Source: Litorilituus sediminis (lineage in GTDB: Bacteria > Pseudomonadota > Gammaproteobacteria > Enterobacterales > Alteromonadaceae). Taken from it: 64,000 bases of DNA. Below, one piece after another: positions 26,114-35,553 of the stretch. The translations under genes and the position numbers were made by a program. The notes beneath the pieces were generated by a model. The model was not told where the DNA came from, did not search any database, and worked only from the letters and a program-made list of their open reading frames with translations. The stretch's first letter is position 1. Each line of letters starts with the position of its first letter. The stretch covers positions 3,720,001 through 3,784,000 of the forward strand of contig NZ_CP034759.1 of NCBI RefSeq assembly GCF_004295665.1, in the 5' to 3' direction.

Positions 26114-27376
26114 ATGCAAAAGTTTGATGTCTTAATTGTTGGTGGTGGCATGGTCGGCTTAACCTTAGCTTTATCATTGCGTAAAACGAACAAGCTAACC
26201 GTTGCCATAGTCGATACCTTACCTGTAACAGATTTGCCTGAGCAGCCAGAGATCAGAGTTAGCGCCATTAACCTAGCCAGTAAAGCGATTTTTGAAAACC
26301 TAGGCGTATGGTCTGCGATTGAAGCGAGTCGCTTGCAAGGCTATCAGCATATGCATGTTTGGGATAAAGCTGGTGTTGGTAAGTTAGATTTCTCTCACCA
26401 AGATGTTGATAGTTTTCCAACAGATAAAGCCCAAGGCCAGCAACTTGGTTGGATTATTGAAAATAGTGTTATTCGTAATGCTTTATGGCAGCAAGCACAA
26501 CAAGATGAAGGCATTAGCTTTTTCACTGAAAGTAAATTAGCTAATTTAGCGGTAGGTGATAGTGAAGTTTTTGCTAGCTTTGAGAATAACAGCCAACCGA
26601 TTATGGCTAAGCTGGTTGTTGGCGCAGATGGCGCAAACTCTTGGGTGAGAAAGCAAATGGATATGGCTATGGTGTTTCAAGATTATGATCATCACGCCAT
26701 TGTTGCTACGGTCAAGTGTCCTCAAGGGCATCAAAATACCGCATGGCAAGTGTTTTTACCAACAGGGCCATTAGCCTTTCTTCCTTTAGCAAGTAAACAT
26801 GACGGTGAAGACTTATGCTCGATTGTTTACTCCACAGCGCCCTATGATGCCAAGCGCTTACTTGAACTAGATGCTGATGATTTTGCTAAAGAGCTGACCG
26901 CAGCAAGCGATGGTAAATTAGGGGCAATCTCATTAATGAGCGAGCGTGCAGCTTATCCATTAACCATGCGTTTAGCACAAGATTTTGTTAAAGAGCGTGT
27001 TATTTTAGTTGGCGATGCCGCTCATACCATTCATCCATTAGCTGGGCAAGGGGTGAATTTAGGTTTGCTTGATGCCGCTGCTTTAGCGCAAACACTGCAA
27101 CCTGAATTAGTAGATGCAGTAGCAGAGTCAGATAGCTTATATGATGTGAAAGCACTCAAAGCCTTTGCCCGTTGGCGAAAAGCAGAGGCGAGTGAAATGA
27201 TCACGGCGATGGCAGCGATTAAGCAGGCTTTTACCCCTCAACAAGAGGGCTTTAAAGTACTTCGAGGCTTAGGCATGAATATTATTAACCAGCTACCGTT
27301 TGCTAAGAAGCACCTTATTGCTCAAGCGCTGGGCTTAAAAGATGGTTTGCCAAGCCTTGCTTACAGTAAAAAATAG
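26114..27376 (+). CDS. ubiI: ubiquinone hydroxylase UbiI (VisC)
   Basis: Second FAD monooxygenase of the pair, 420 residues; in E. coli UbiI hydroxylates C5 of the ring. Motifs: FDVLIVGGGMVGLTLALSL (FAD dinucleotide fold), VGADGANSWVRKQM (DG motif), VILVGDAAHTIHPLAGQGVNLGLLDA (second FAD site). It is the last gene of the ygfB-pepP-ubiH-ubiI group and is followed by a strong terminator. Confidence 0.93.
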   Translation: MQKFDVLIVGGGMVGLTLALSLRKTNKLTVAIVDTLPVTDLPEQPEIRVSAINLASKAIFENLGVWSAIEASRLQGYQHMHVWDKAGVGKLDFSHQDVDSFPTDKAQGQQLGWIIENSVIRNALWQQAQQDEGISFFTESKLANLAVGDSEVFASFENNSQPIMAKLVVGADGANSWVRKQMDMAMVFQDYDHHAIVATVKCPQGHQNTAWQVFLPTGPLAFLPLASKHDGEDLCSIVYSTAPYDAKRLLELDADDFAKELTAASDGKLGAISLMSERAAYPLTMRLAQDFVKERVILVGDAAHTIHPLAGQGVNLGLLDAAALAQTLQPELVDAVAESDSLYDVKALKAFARWRKAEASEMITAMAAIKQAFTPQQEGFKVLRGLGMNIINQLPFAKKHLIAQALGLKDGLPSLAYSKK

Positions 27377-27437
27377 CTGACCATGTAGTCAGTTTAATTG
27401 TTTGTTAACGCATAAAAATTCATTAAATTCGCTAAAT

Positions 27438-27484
27438 AATAAAGCGCAGTGAAATCTCATTTTTTGATGGCACTGCGCTTTATT
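27438..27484 (+). terminator. terminator after ubiI
   Basis: A perfect 14-bp stem, AATAAAGCGCAGTG with CACTGCGCTTTATT, with a 19-nt loop. The A-rich and T-rich ends allow termination on either strand, though only ubiI reads into it. Confidence 0.75.
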
Positions 27485-27607
27485 TGATCTTGTCGCGTAA
27501 AAAAATACTGTTAACAGTGAAAAATTTTAAAAAACAGGATTTAAAAAAATAAAATTCTGTTATTTGATATAAGTCAGTTTTATATTTTTTAATTATGGCT
27601 TTTTCTG

Positions 27608-27636
27608 TTGAATGAACAACTGGCGGCAGATATAAT
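27608..27636 (+). promoter_or_regulatory. gcvT promoter
   Basis: TTGAAT (27608-27613) and a perfect TATAAT (27631-27636) are spaced by 17 bp, predicting a leader of about 90 nt before gcvT. The 349-bp gap between ubiI and gcvT holds otherwise only the ubiI terminator and AT-rich DNA; I do not see the conserved cores of a glycine riboswitch. Confidence 0.65.
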
Positions 27637-27734
27637 TAGGCCACTTTGTCAATTACAGTTGTTGATTGTTTTTATCGCATCTACCTTTATTGATTAGCGA
27701 AACAATTAATGCATCACAAAATTAGGTGAAACAC

Positions 27735-28823
27735 ATGACTAATAAAACCGTACTACATGCAAAACACTTAGAAGCTGGCGCCAAAATGGTTGATTTTTAC
27801 GGCTGGGATATGCCAATTAACTATGGCTCACAAATTGAAGAGCACCATGCGGTACGTACCGATGCTGGTATGTTCGACGTTTCACATATGACTATTGTTG
27901 ATGTGCAAGGTAGCGATGCCAAAGCATTTTTACGTCGTTTAGTGATCAACGATGTAGAAAAGTTAGCCACACCAGGTAAAGCACTTTACACAGGTATGTG
28001 TAATGAAGAAGGTGGTGTAATTGACGATCTGATCATTTATTTCTTCACTGAAACTGACTACCGCTTAGTGGTTAACTCAGCAACGCGTGAAAAAGATTTA
28101 GCTTGGATGTCTAAGCAGTCTGAAGGTTTTGATATCACTATTACTGAGCGTCCTGAGTTTGGTATGTTAGCGGTGCAAGGCCCACAAGCAAAAGCTAAGG
28201 TTGCCACCTTATTAACGGATGCAGAAAAAGAAGCGGTAGCAGATATGAAGCCATTCTACGGTGTACAAGTTGGCGACTTATTTATCGCAACAACAGGTTA
28301 CACAGGTGAAGACGGTTACGAAATTATCGTACCAGATAGCGCAGCAGAAGATTTCTGGCAAAAATTGTTAGACGCAGGTGTACGCCCTTGTGGTTTAGGT
28401 GCTCGTGATACTTTACGTTTAGAAGCGGGTATGAACCTTTACGGTTTAGATATGGATGAAAGCGTATCACCACTTGCTGCGAACATGGCTTGGACTATTA
28501 GCTGGGAGCCAGAAGAACGTAATTTTATTGGTCGTGAAGTATTAGCTGCACAACGTGCTGCTGGCGATCAACCTAAGCTGGTTGGTTTAGTACTTGAAGA
28601 GAAAGGCGTATTACGTTCACACCAACGTGTGGTAACAGAATTTGGTGATGGTGAAATCACCTCAGGTACTTTCTCGCCAACATTAGAACACAGTGTTGCT
28701 TTAGCTCGTGTACCACGTAGCGTAAAAGTGGGTGACACAGTAGAAGTAGAAATGCGTAAGAAATTAGTTAAGGTTACGGTAACTAAACCTAGCTTTGTTC
28801 GTAACGGTAAAAAAGTATTTTAA
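27735..28823 (+). CDS. gcvT: glycine cleavage system T protein (aminomethyltransferase)
   Basis: Tetrahydrofolate-dependent aminomethyltransferase of 362 residues that releases ammonia from the GcvH-bound intermediate and makes methylene-THF. It opens [33 protein letters not shown], with FDVSHM and [11 protein letters not shown] typical of the family. I place the start at ATG 27735 with AGGTGA at 27724-27729; a GTG at 27726 in the same frame overlaps that signal. It is the first of three gcv genes. Confidence 0.97.
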   Translation: MTNKTVLHAKHLEAGAKMVDFYGWDMPINYGSQIEEHHAVRTDAGMFDVSHMTIVDVQGSDAKAFLRRLVINDVEKLATPGKALYTGMCNEEGGVIDDLIIYFFTETDYRLVVNSATREKDLAWMSKQSEGFDITITERPEFGMLAVQGPQAKAKVATLLTDAEKEAVADMKPFYGVQVGDLFIATTGYTGEDGYEIIVPDSAAEDFWQKLLDAGVRPCGLGARDTLRLEAGMNLYGLDMDESVSPLAANMAWTISWEPEERNFIGREVLAAQRAAGDQPKLVGLVLEEKGVLRSHQRVVTEFGDGEITSGTFSPTLEHSVALARVPRSVKVGDTVEVEMRKKLVKVTVTKPSFVRNGKKVF

Positions 28824-28949
28824 TTTTTTCACCATTACTTGATTTGTATTACATTTTTGTCATATACCTTTGACGAAAAGCAAGTATATACTATGGTTAG
28901 TTTTTGACCTTTAAATGAATTTAATATAATTAAAAATAGGAACATAAAA

Positions 28950-29339
28950 ATGAGCAACATTCCTTCTGAATTAAAATATGCTACATCACACGAGTGGGTT
29001 CGCAACGAAGGTGACGGTACAGTTACTGTTGGTATTACAGAGCATGCTCAAGGCCTTTTAGGTGACATGGTTTTTGTTGAGCTACCAGAAGTTGGCGATA
29101 CAGTAAGCACAGGTGATGACGTATGTGTTGCTGAGTCAGTAAAAGCGGCTTCAGACGTTTATGCACCAGTATCAGGTGAAGTTATTGAAGTAAACGAAGA
29201 ATTAGAAGACTCACCAGAGCTAGTTAACTCTGATGCCTTTGGTGACGGTTGGTTATTTAAAGTTAAACTTGATGACGCGGGTGAGTTAGATGACTTACTT
29301 GATGCTGAAGGTTATGCCAACTCAATCGACGAAGACTAA
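28950..29339 (+). CDS. gcvH: glycine cleavage system H protein
   Basis: Lipoyl-carrier of 129 residues. The lipoylated lysine is K65 in [20 protein letters not shown]. Start ([15 protein letters not shown]) and length match the family. The 126-bp gap before it contains TTGACG and TATACT elements with poor spacing, so it may have an extra weak promoter. It shuttles the aminomethyl group between GcvP and GcvT. Confidence 0.98.
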   Translation: MSNIPSELKYATSHEWVRNEGDGTVTVGITEHAQGLLGDMVFVELPEVGDTVSTGDDVCVAESVKAASDVYAPVSGEVIEVNEELEDSPELVNSDAFGDGWLFKVKLDDAGELDDLLDAEGYANSIDED

Positions 29340-29360
29340 TCGTTAATTAACAAAGTGTTA

Positions 29361-29398
29361 AAAGCCCTGAACTCAAGTTCGGGGCTTTCTTTTTTATT
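29361..29398 (+). terminator. intrinsic terminator between gcvH and gcvP
   Basis: AAAGCCCTGAAC and GTTCGGGGCTTT form a 12-bp stem (one G-U pair) with a TCAA tetraloop, followed by TCTTTTTTATTTT. It lies inside the gcv gene cluster, so gcvP would be made from readthrough, or from a promoter I cannot identify. Confidence 0.8.
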
Positions 29399-29415
29399 TT
29401 TAGGTAAACTGTTTT

Positions 29416-32301
29416 ATGACTACTCAATCATTAGACGCTTTAGAGCAAAAACAAGATTTTATTCGTCGCCATATCGGTCCAGATGAAGCACAAACTCAAG
29501 CCATGTTAAATGACATTGGTGCTGAGTCAGTAGACGCACTTATCGATGAAATTGTACCAAGCGATATTCGCTTATCACAATTACCAAACATAGGTGAAAG
29601 CAAAACTGAAGTGCAAGCATTGGCTGATTTAAAAGCTGTTGCTAGCAAAAACAAGGTGAACGACACATACATTGGTCTTGGTTACTACGGTACGTTAACG
29701 CCGAACGTAATTTTACGTAATGTATTGGAAAACCCAGGTTGGTATACTGCTTATACGCCGTATCAACCAGAAATTGCTCAAGGTCGTTTAGAGTCATTAT
29801 TAAACTACCAACAAATGTGTTTAGACCTAACAGGTTTAGACCTAGCGTCAGCCTCATTACTTGATGAAGGTACTGCAGCCGCTGAAGCTATGGCACTTGC
29901 TAAGCGTGTAGCTAAAAATAAAAAATCTAACCTTTTCTTTATCTCATCAGATGTTTACCCACAAACTATTGACGTGGTAAAACAACGTGCAGAGATGTTT
30001 GGTTTTGACACTATCGTAGCACCAGCTGAAGAAGCTGCGGATCACGATATTTTTGGTGCACTTTTACAATACCCAAGCGCAACCGGTGAAGTAAAAGACA
30101 TCAGTGATTTAATCGCTAAAATTCACGAGAAAAAAGCCATTGTTGCCGTTGCAGCAGACATTATGAGCTTAGTGATGTTAAAAGCGCCGGGCGAGTTAGG
30201 TGCTGATGCAGTAATTGGTTCAAGCCAACGCTTTGGTGTACCTATGGGGTACGGTGGTCCACACGCAGCATTCTTTACAACTTCAGACAAGTACAAGCGC
30301 TCTTTACCTGGTCGTATTATCGGTGTATCAAAAGATACGCGTGATAACCCAGCACTTCGTATGGCAATGCAAACGCGTGAGCAACACATTCGTCGTGAAA
30401 AAGCCAACTCAAATATTTGTACAGCGCAAGTATTGCTAGCAAACATGGCAGCGTTTTACGCGGTTTACCATGGCCCACAAGGCTTAAAAACCATTGCTAA
30501 CCGCATTCACCGTTTAACTGACATTTTATGCTTAGGTACAGCAACAAAAGGCTTAACTGCACTTCATGCTAACTACTTTGATACCTTAACCTTTAACCTT
30601 GATAACAAAGAAGAAATCGTTGCTCGTGCTTTAGCAGCTAACCTTAACTTACGTACTGACGTTGATGGTCAAATTTCAGTGTCATTAGATGAAACAACCA
30701 CACGTGAAAATGTAGCAACCTTATTTGATGTGTTATTAGGTGAAGGTCACGGTTTAGACGTAGCAGCACTTGATAAGCAAATCACCGATTGTGGTCACTC
30801 GTCAATTCCTGCTTCATTAGTACGTGAATCTGAAATTTTAACGCATCCTGTATTTAACTCGTATCACAGTGAAACTGAGATGCTACGTTACATCAAAAAA
30901 CTAGAGAACAAAGATTTAGCATTGAATCACTCAATGATTTCTCTTGGCTCTTGTACCATGAAGTTAAATGCAACGGCACAAATGATCCCAGTATCATGGC
31001 CGGAATTTGCTAACATGCACCCATTCGCGCCAGTTGACCAAGCTGTTGGTTACAAAGAGATGATTACTGAATTAGGTGATTGGTTAGTTGAATTAACAGG
31101 TTACGACAACATCTCAATGCAACCTAACTCAGGTGCACAAGGTGAATATGCAGGTCTTATCGCAATTCACAAGTACCATGAAAGCCGTGGTGAAGGTCAC
31201 CGTAACATTTGTTTAATACCAGCGTCTGCACACGGTACTAACCCAGCATCAGCCATGATGGTTGGTATGAAGGTTGTGGTTGTTGATTGTGACAAAGAAG
31301 GTAACGTTGATATGGCTGACTTGAAAGCGAAAGCTGAAGAGTTACGCGATAGCTTATCTTGTATCATGATCACGTATCCATCAACGCACGGTGTTTACGA
31401 GAAGACCATTGCTGAAATCTGTAACATCATTCATGACAATGGCGGTCAAGTTTACCTTGATGGCGCAAACATGAACGCACAAGTTGGTTTAACGTCACCA
31501 GGTCACATTGGTGCTGACGTTTCTCACTTAAACCTACATAAAACTTTTGCTATTCCACACGGTGGTGGTGGTCCAGGTATGGGTCCTATTGGCGTTAAGT
31601 CGCACTTAGCACCATTCTTACCAGATCACGCGTTAATCAACGTAAGTGAAAGCACTCAAGGTAACGGCGCCGTATCAGCCGCTCCATTTGGTAGTGCGGG
31701 TATTTTATGTATTTCTTACCTATATTGTGCAATGCTAGGTAAGCAAGGTGTTACTGATTCAACTAAGTACGCGATTACAAACGCAAACTACTTAGCGAAG
31801 AAATTAAGCGAGCACTACCCAATTTTATACACAGGTGCTAACGGTCGTGTTGCCCACGAGTGTATTGTTGATTTACGCCCGCTTAAAGAATCTTCTGGCG
31901 TTACCGAGATGGACGTAGCTAAGCGTTTAATGGACTACGGTTTCCACGCGCCAACTATGTCATTCCCAGTAGCTGGCACGTTAATGATTGAGCCAACGGA
32001 ATCTGAAAGCAAAGTTGAAATCGATCGTTTCATCGAAGCTATGGTATGCATTCGTGAAGAAATCAACAAAGTAGAAAAGGGTGAGTGGACAGCTGATGAT
32101 AACCCGTTACACAATGCTCCTCACACTATGGCTGATGTGACTTCTGAGTGGAACCGTGCTTACTCAATTAAAGAAGCAGTTTACCCAGTAGCAGCAGTTG
32201 CTGAAAACAAATTCTGGCCAACAGTTAACCGTATCGATGATGTGTACGGTGACCGTAACTTGATTTGTTCTTGTCCTGCAACGGATACTTATAAAGACTA
32301 G
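29416..32301 (+). CDS. gcvP: glycine dehydrogenase (decarboxylating), P protein
   Basis: PLP enzyme of 961 residues that decarboxylates glycine and passes the aminomethyl group to lipoyl-GcvH. The single-chain form has an N-terminal half ([40 protein letters not shown]) and a C-terminal catalytic half with the PLP lysine in [18 protein letters not shown] (near residue 708). The ending [12 protein letters not shown] is typical and complete. Ten bases after the stop codon there is a Tn7-like transposon end, so this gene's 3' end is a candidate attachment site. Confidence 0.98.
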   Translation: MTTQSLDALEQKQDFIRRHIGPDEAQTQAMLNDIGAESVDALIDEIVPSDIRLSQLPNIGESKTEVQALADLKAVASKNKVNDTYIGLGYYGTLTPNVILRNVLENPGWYTAYTPYQPEIAQGRLESLLNYQQMCLDLTGLDLASASLLDEGTAAAEAMALAKRVAKNKKSNLFFISSDVYPQTIDVVKQRAEMFGFDTIVAPAEEAADHDIFGALLQYPSATGEVKDISDLIAKIHEKKAIVAVAADIMSLVMLKAPGELGADAVIGSSQRFGVPMGYGGPHAAFFTTSDKYKRSLPGRIIGVSKDTRDNPALRMAMQTREQHIRREKANSNICTAQVLLANMAAFYAVYHGPQGLKTIANRIHRLTDILCLGTATKGLTALHANYFDTLTFNLDNKEEIVARALAANLNLRTDVDGQISVSLDETTTRENVATLFDVLLGEGHGLDVAALDKQITDCGHSSIPASLVRESEILTHPVFNSYHSETEMLRYIKKLENKDLALNHSMISLGSCTMKLNATAQMIPVSWPEFANMHPFAPVDQAVGYKEMITELGDWLVELTGYDNISMQPNSGAQGEYAGLIAIHKYHESRGEGHRNICLIPASAHGTNPASAMMVGMKVVVVDCDKEGNVDMADLKAKAEELRDSLSCIMITYPSTHGVYEKTIAEICNIIHDNGGQVYLDGANMNAQVGLTSPGHIGADVSHLNLHKTFAIPHGGGGPGMGPIGVKSHLAPFLPDHALINVSESTQGNGAVSAAPFGSAGILCISYLYCAMLGKQGVTDSTKYAITNANYLAKKLSEHYPILYTGANGRVAHECIVDLRPLKESSGVTEMDVAKRLMDYGFHAPTMSFPVAGTLMIEPTESESKVEIDRFIEAMVCIREEINKVEKGEWTADDNPLHNAPHTMADVTSEWNRAYSIKEAVYPVAAVAENKFWPTVNRIDDVYGDRNLICSCPATDTYKD

Positions 32302-32310
32302 ATAACTGGT

Positions 32311-32379
32311 TGATCACGACAGATCTAATTGGAAACTGAACAAATGTACTTGGAAACCGCAAATGTACATGGAAACTAG
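32311..32379 (+). mobile_element. Tn7-like right end with three TnsB-type binding sites
   Basis: After a terminal TGATCACG come three overlapping ~20-bp units (32318-32339, 32340-32359, 32360-32379), each ending in TGGAAAC plus two or three variable bases. Units two and three share CAAATGTAC upstream of that core. Core starts (32330, 32351, 32370) are 21 and 19 bp apart. This mimics the Tn7 right end: 8 terminal bases, then abutting 20-21-bp sites of the form ACAA...AAACT. If the end is exact, the 5-bp target duplication would be CTGGT (32306-32310). The terminus may be off by one or two bases. Confidence 0.65.
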
Positions 32380-32403
32380 TTAGATCAGATTGTCTGAATA
32401 TTT

Positions 32404-32434
32404 AAAAGGTGAGCAAATTAGCTCACCTTTTTTT
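32404..32434 (+). terminator. strong terminator inside the transposon end
   Basis: AAAAGGTGAGC and GCTCACCTTTT flank a 6-nt loop, followed by further T. It lies just inside the transposon end, where it would stop gcvP transcription entering the island. Confidence 0.85.
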
Positions 32435-32454
32435 ATGTAAAAAAATAATAGAAC

Positions 32455-32472
32455 ATGTAAGATTATTTACAT
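32455..32472. promoter_or_regulatory. dyad ATGTAA-N6-TTACAT upstream of the RtcR-like gene
   Basis: A perfect 6-bp inverted repeat with a 6-nt spacer, 24 bp before the GTG start at 32497. The same GTAA-N6-TTAC core occurs upstream of the DUF2130 gene (50844-50869) and tnsA (52513-52534). It is a candidate operator, perhaps for autoregulation. Confidence 0.4.
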
Positions 32473-32496
32473 AATAATCAAGAAAAAGTGTAAACA

Positions 32497-34020
32497 GTGA
32501 ATATTCTATACTCTTGGCTGGGCAAAACTGATATCAATAACATGAAAAAGGATGTTAGCGGTCCTATTTCTGTTATAGCTCTAAAAATGGCTCAGCCGTT
32601 TGATAAAATTGTAATCGTTGCCAATTCTTGGGACGAAGATTGGATCGATTATGAAAACTGGCTCAAGAAAAAATTAGCAATAGCACATCGTCCATATGAA
32701 GACGTATCAATTAACAGAGTTAGAATTGCTAGCCCGATAGACTACAAATCAATTTCTGATGTTTCGCAAAAGTGGATAAATAAATTATCAGCAGATAGTG
32801 AAAGTTTATATATAAATTTATCATCTGGAACTCCAGCAATGTCGGCTGTGAGCGTTATCCTAGGTAAAGGGAAAAACAACACTAACTTTTGTCAATCTAG
32901 AGAAGGCGGTGAAATATTTATAGACGACATTCCTTTTAACTTTGTTGCTGAATATGACGCATCCGTTGCAAGGTCAATTTCATCAAAAGCATCTGCCTTA
33001 CCTGTCCAAAGCAAGGCATTTAAAGATATCACAGCGACATCAAACCAAATGAAATCGGTTATTGAAAAGGCTGAAAAATTAGCAGAGTTGGATTTGCCCG
33101 TATTGGTCCTTGGTGAGACAGGTACTGGTAAAGAAGTTATTTCAAACGCCATTCATAAAGCAAGTAATAGATCATCAAAGCCTATTAAAACAGTTAACTG
33201 TGGCGCTCTACCTGAAAACTTAGTTGACTCTATACTTTTTGGGCATGTTAAAGGTGCGTTTACTGGCGCTGTAAAAGATCATTCTGGATTATTTGAACAG
33301 GCAGATGGCGGCACTTTATTTTTAGACGAAGTCGGTGAGTTGACACCAGATGCTCAAGTAAAGTTGTTAAGGGCACTGCAACAAGGTGAAGTAACACGTG
33401 TCGGTGATGACAAATCGACAAACGTTGATGTTAGGGTTATAGCGGCAACTCATCGTGATCTATCTGAAATGGTTGCGAATGGAGAGTTTAGGGAAGATTT
33501 ATTTTATCGCTTAGCAGTTGGAGTGATAGAAATTCCTGCTTTAAGAAATAGAATGGAAGACATCGAGCCACTAACTGAAGCTCTTGTAAACGAAATCAAT
33601 TCAACAGCAAGTAAATATAAGAATTACAAAGCCAAAAGCATTTCAACTAAAGCGATGCAGTTTATTCGATCACAACCGTGGCGAGGTAACGTAAGAGAAC
33701 TATGGAGTACATTGAACCGAGCACTTCTTTTGTCAAATAACGTTGAAATTACAGAGCAGGATATTATTGCTTCTTTAATACAAAGAACAAAAAAAGATAA
33801 CAATTTAGATGTGCATCTTTCGCTAGGTGATGTTGTTGACCTAAACAAAATCAAAGAGGACATTGAGCGAGCGTATGTAACTGCGGCATTAAAGGCCACA
33901 GGAAATGCAAAAGTCAAAACTGCAAAAATGTTAGGGCTTGGTGTTCATCAAAACTTAGATACATTATTAAACAAGTTAAAAATAGAACTCCCCAAAAAGA
34001 GGCAAGGTAAAAAGGCTTAA
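32497..34020 (+). CDS. RtcR-like sigma-54 activator with N-terminal CARF-like domain
   Basis: A 507-residue bacterial enhancer-binding protein. The N-terminal ~170 residues resemble a CARF (Rossmann-like) domain: MNILYSWLGKTD at the start and the ligand-loop-like LYINLSSGTPAMSA (about 104-117). The AAA+ part has Walker A GETGTGKE (near 205), the sigma-54 contact loop GAFTGA (near 253) and Walker B TLFLDEVGE (near 273). A Fis-type HTH ends the protein (GNAKVKTAKMLGLGVHQNLDTLL). RtcR, the known CARF/sigma-54 regulator, controls RNA repair genes; here the neighbours are BREX genes. Start is GTG with a weak ribosome-binding site. It probably switches island genes in response to an RNA- or nucleotide-type signal (inference). 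Confidence 0.85.
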   Translation: MNILYSWLGKTDINNMKKDVSGPISVIALKMAQPFDKIVIVANSWDEDWIDYENWLKKKLAIAHRPYEDVSINRVRIASPIDYKSISDVSQKWINKLSADSESLYINLSSGTPAMSAVSVILGKGKNNTNFCQSREGGEIFIDDIPFNFVAEYDASVARSISSKASALPVQSKAFKDITATSNQMKSVIEKAEKLAELDLPVLVLGETGTGKEVISNAIHKASNRSSKPIKTVNCGALPENLVDSILFGHVKGAFTGAVKDHSGLFEQADGGTLFLDEVGELTPDAQVKLLRALQQGEVTRVGDDKSTNVDVRVIAATHRDLSEMVANGEFREDLFYRLAVGVIEIPALRNRMEDIEPLTEALVNEINSTASKYKNYKAKSISTKAMQFIRSQPWRGNVRELWSTLNRALLLSNNVEITEQDIIASLIQRTKKDNNLDVHLSLGDVVDLNKIKEDIERAYVTAALKATGNAKVKTAKMLGLGVHQNLDTLLNKLKIELPKKRQGKKA

Positions 34021-34022
34021 TA

Positions 34023-34067
34023 AAATCTTTTTAAATCCTATCAAATCATACCAAATCGGTTTAAACC
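34023..34067. promoter_or_regulatory. five AAATC-type repeats at exact 10-bp spacing upstream of BREX
   Basis: AAATC occurs at 34023, 34033, 34043 and 34053, then AAACC at 34063: one helical turn apart each time, on one face of the DNA, ending 3 bp before the -35 box. This could be an activator-binding array, an UP-like element, or a bend. Confidence 0.5.
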
Positions 34068-34070
34068 ATG

Positions 34071-34099
34071 TTTACAGTTAACAGGTTACGTGCGATATT
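34071..34099 (+). promoter_or_regulatory. BREX operon promoter
   Basis: TTTACA (34071-34076) and GATATT (34094-34099) spaced by 17 bp fit a sigma-70 promoter, with a start near 34106 and a ~32-nt leader. I found no -24/-12 (sigma-54) pair in this 117-bp gap, so direct sigma-54 control of BREX is not supported here. Confidence 0.45.
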
Positions 34100-34119
34100 A
34101 GGATTAGCAATAATCTAAT
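34097..34119. promoter_or_regulatory. dyad over the BREX transcription start
   Basis: ATTAGGATTA (34097-34106) and TAATCTAAT (34111-34119) form an imperfect inverted repeat (one bulged G) around the predicted start. A repressor bound here would block the promoter; the small HTH protein encoded next is the nearest candidate. Confidence 0.35.
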
Positions 34120-34137
34120 TTTAATATGGCTTAAATA

Positions 34138-34335
34138 ATGACCGAAAGATGGCTTTCAGTTGAGGAAATAGCAACTCACTTGGGTGTTAGCAAAGACACT
34201 GTTTACGCTTGGCGTGAAAAAAAAGGATTGCCAGCACACCGAATTGGACGATTTTGGAAATTCAAAGCAAATGAAGTAGACGAGTGGGTAAGAAGTGGAA
34301 GTGCCTCAGAGTCTTCTGAAGGAGATAGTAGATGA
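34138..34335 (+). CDS. small excisionase/MerR-type helix-turn-helix protein
   Basis: A 65-residue HTH_17 (excisionase/AlpA-like) protein: WLSVEEIATHLGVSKDTVYAWREKKGLPAHRIGRFWKF is a near-complete domain. It overlaps brxA by 4 bp (ATGA), so it belongs to the BREX operon and probably regulates it; many type I BREX operons have a WYL-type BrxR instead. A run of eight A in its coding region (34217-34224) could slip and shift the frame. It has no good ribosome-binding site. Confidence 0.8.
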   Translation: MTERWLSVEEIATHLGVSKDTVYAWREKKGLPAHRIGRFWKFKANEVDEWVRSGSASESSEGDSR

Positions 34336-34913
34336 GTGACAAGCTATCTCTAACACTGCGTCCTGCAATGATCCACGAAAACTTAATTATTGCCGAAGAG
34401 TACAATAAATTTAAAGATTGGACTCAAGTTCGTGATGAAGTGATTAGTAACAACCTGCTTCAGTCACGAACCGACAGCACCTTAAAAACAATTTATGGTG
34501 AAGTTTCAAAGAGATTAAAGAACCTTACTGACGAAGAATTGGCGTTGATGATTGAGTCTGATGCTGACGTTAAACATTTAGTGTGGCTCGCGATTTGCCG
34601 ACAATACCCATTTACTTATCAGTTTGCGGTTGAAGTATTGTCTGAATACTACGACAGAAGCCGTTATCAGCTTTATTCCGAAGACTATGATGCTTTTCTT
34701 AATGCTAAGGCAGAATGGCACAGTAACCTTGACAATATAACGCAAAAATCTCGTTATAAGTCTCAACAAATAATGTTCAAAATGCTGGTTGAGTGTGGAC
34801 TGATCACAAAAGAAAAAGAAATATTACACCAGCAGTTATCGCCAAAGTTGAGAGAGTTAATTTCACAAAACAATATCGATGATTTGAGACTATTTCCGGG
34901 AGAGTACGTTTAA
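34332..34913 (+). CDS. brxA: BREX protein BrxA (DUF1819)
   Basis: A 193-residue protein of the DUF1819/BrxA family. It opens SLTLRPAMIHENLIIAEEYNKFKDWTQVRDEVISNNLLQSRTDSTLKTI, typical of BrxA, which is a small DNA-binding protein related in fold to the RNA-binding NusB. No enzymatic motif is visible. First core gene of the type I BREX set; 1 bp separates it from brxB. Confidence 0.9.
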   Translation: MSDKLSLTLRPAMIHENLIIAEEYNKFKDWTQVRDEVISNNLLQSRTDSTLKTIYGEVSKRLKNLTDEELALMIESDADVKHLVWLAICRQYPFTYQFAVEVLSEYYDRSRYQLYSEDYDAFLNAKAEWHSNLDNITQKSRYKSQQIMFKMLVECGLITKEKEILHQQLSPKLRELISQNNIDDLRLFPGEYV

Positions 34914-34914
34914 T

Positions 34915-35538
34915 ATGGCAGGGAAGTTTAATAGTGTGCTAACCAAATTAAATTTTAATGAAGCATACACGCACTTAACTGATGTTCTCTCTAGTCAGGC
35001 ATTCACAAATATGGAAGGTCTGAATGGTGATATTCCTTTTCACATTTGTCCTTTTGAACCGTCATTACAAAGCCAAGTTAATTTGCTAGTGAAGCAAGTT
35101 AGCAACTACCTAACTGATGCTCAAGTAAAGACATTGGAAGTCAATTTATACGACATTGTTGTAGAAATATTAAAAGAAGAAGGCGATTGGGAATGGTTAC
35201 TCGAAAATGAGTCGACCATGACCAAACAAGAATTAAAAGAAGAGATTCAGGGGATCATTGATACTAAAACGGTATTAATCCCTGCAATTGTTAAAAAAAT
35301 GTCAGAAATCGATTTTGACATATTAATAATCACGGGTGTTGGTGAAGTCTACCCATATATCAGATCAAGCAATCTGTTAGAGAACCTACAAATAAAAGCC
35401 AAAGACAAACCAACCCTAATGTTTTACCCCGGTCAATACAAACACTCTGTAGAAAAAGGCACGTCGCTAATATTGTTTGGCACATTAGAAGACGATAAAT
35501 ACTACAGAGCATTTAACATTTTAGATCGCGCTATATAA
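34915..35538 (+). CDS. brxB: BREX protein BrxB (DUF1788)
   Basis: A 207-residue DUF1788/BrxB protein. Family features: HICPFEPSLQSQVNLLVKQV, VNLYDIVVEILKE, FDILIITGVGEVYPYIRSSNLLENLQ and the phosphoesterase-free ending MFYPGQYKHSVEKGTSLILFG. Function within BREX is unknown, but it is needed for phage defence in the E. coli system. It lies between brxA (1 bp) and brxC (15 bp). Confidence 0.92.
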   Translation: MAGKFNSVLTKLNFNEAYTHLTDVLSSQAFTNMEGLNGDIPFHICPFEPSLQSQVNLLVKQVSNYLTDAQVKTLEVNLYDIVVEILKEEGDWEWLLENESTMTKQELKEEIQGIIDTKTVLIPAIVKKMSEIDFDILIITGVGEVYPYIRSSNLLENLQIKAKDKPTLMFYPGQYKHSVEKGTSLILFGTLEDDKYYRAFNILDRAI

Positions 35539-35553
35539 GGATTAAGCTGCATT

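Noticed and set aside
27485-27725. Glycine riboswitch before gcvT
   Set aside because: gcvT leaders in some Vibrio-type bacteria carry one, but the conserved glycine-aptamer cores are not visible in this AT-rich leader; only a promoter and the upstream terminator are seen.
34020-34137. Sigma-54 promoter for the BREX operon
   Set aside because: Despite the sigma-54 activator gene upstream, no GG-N10-GC pair fits in this gap; a sigma-70-like promoter is better supported.
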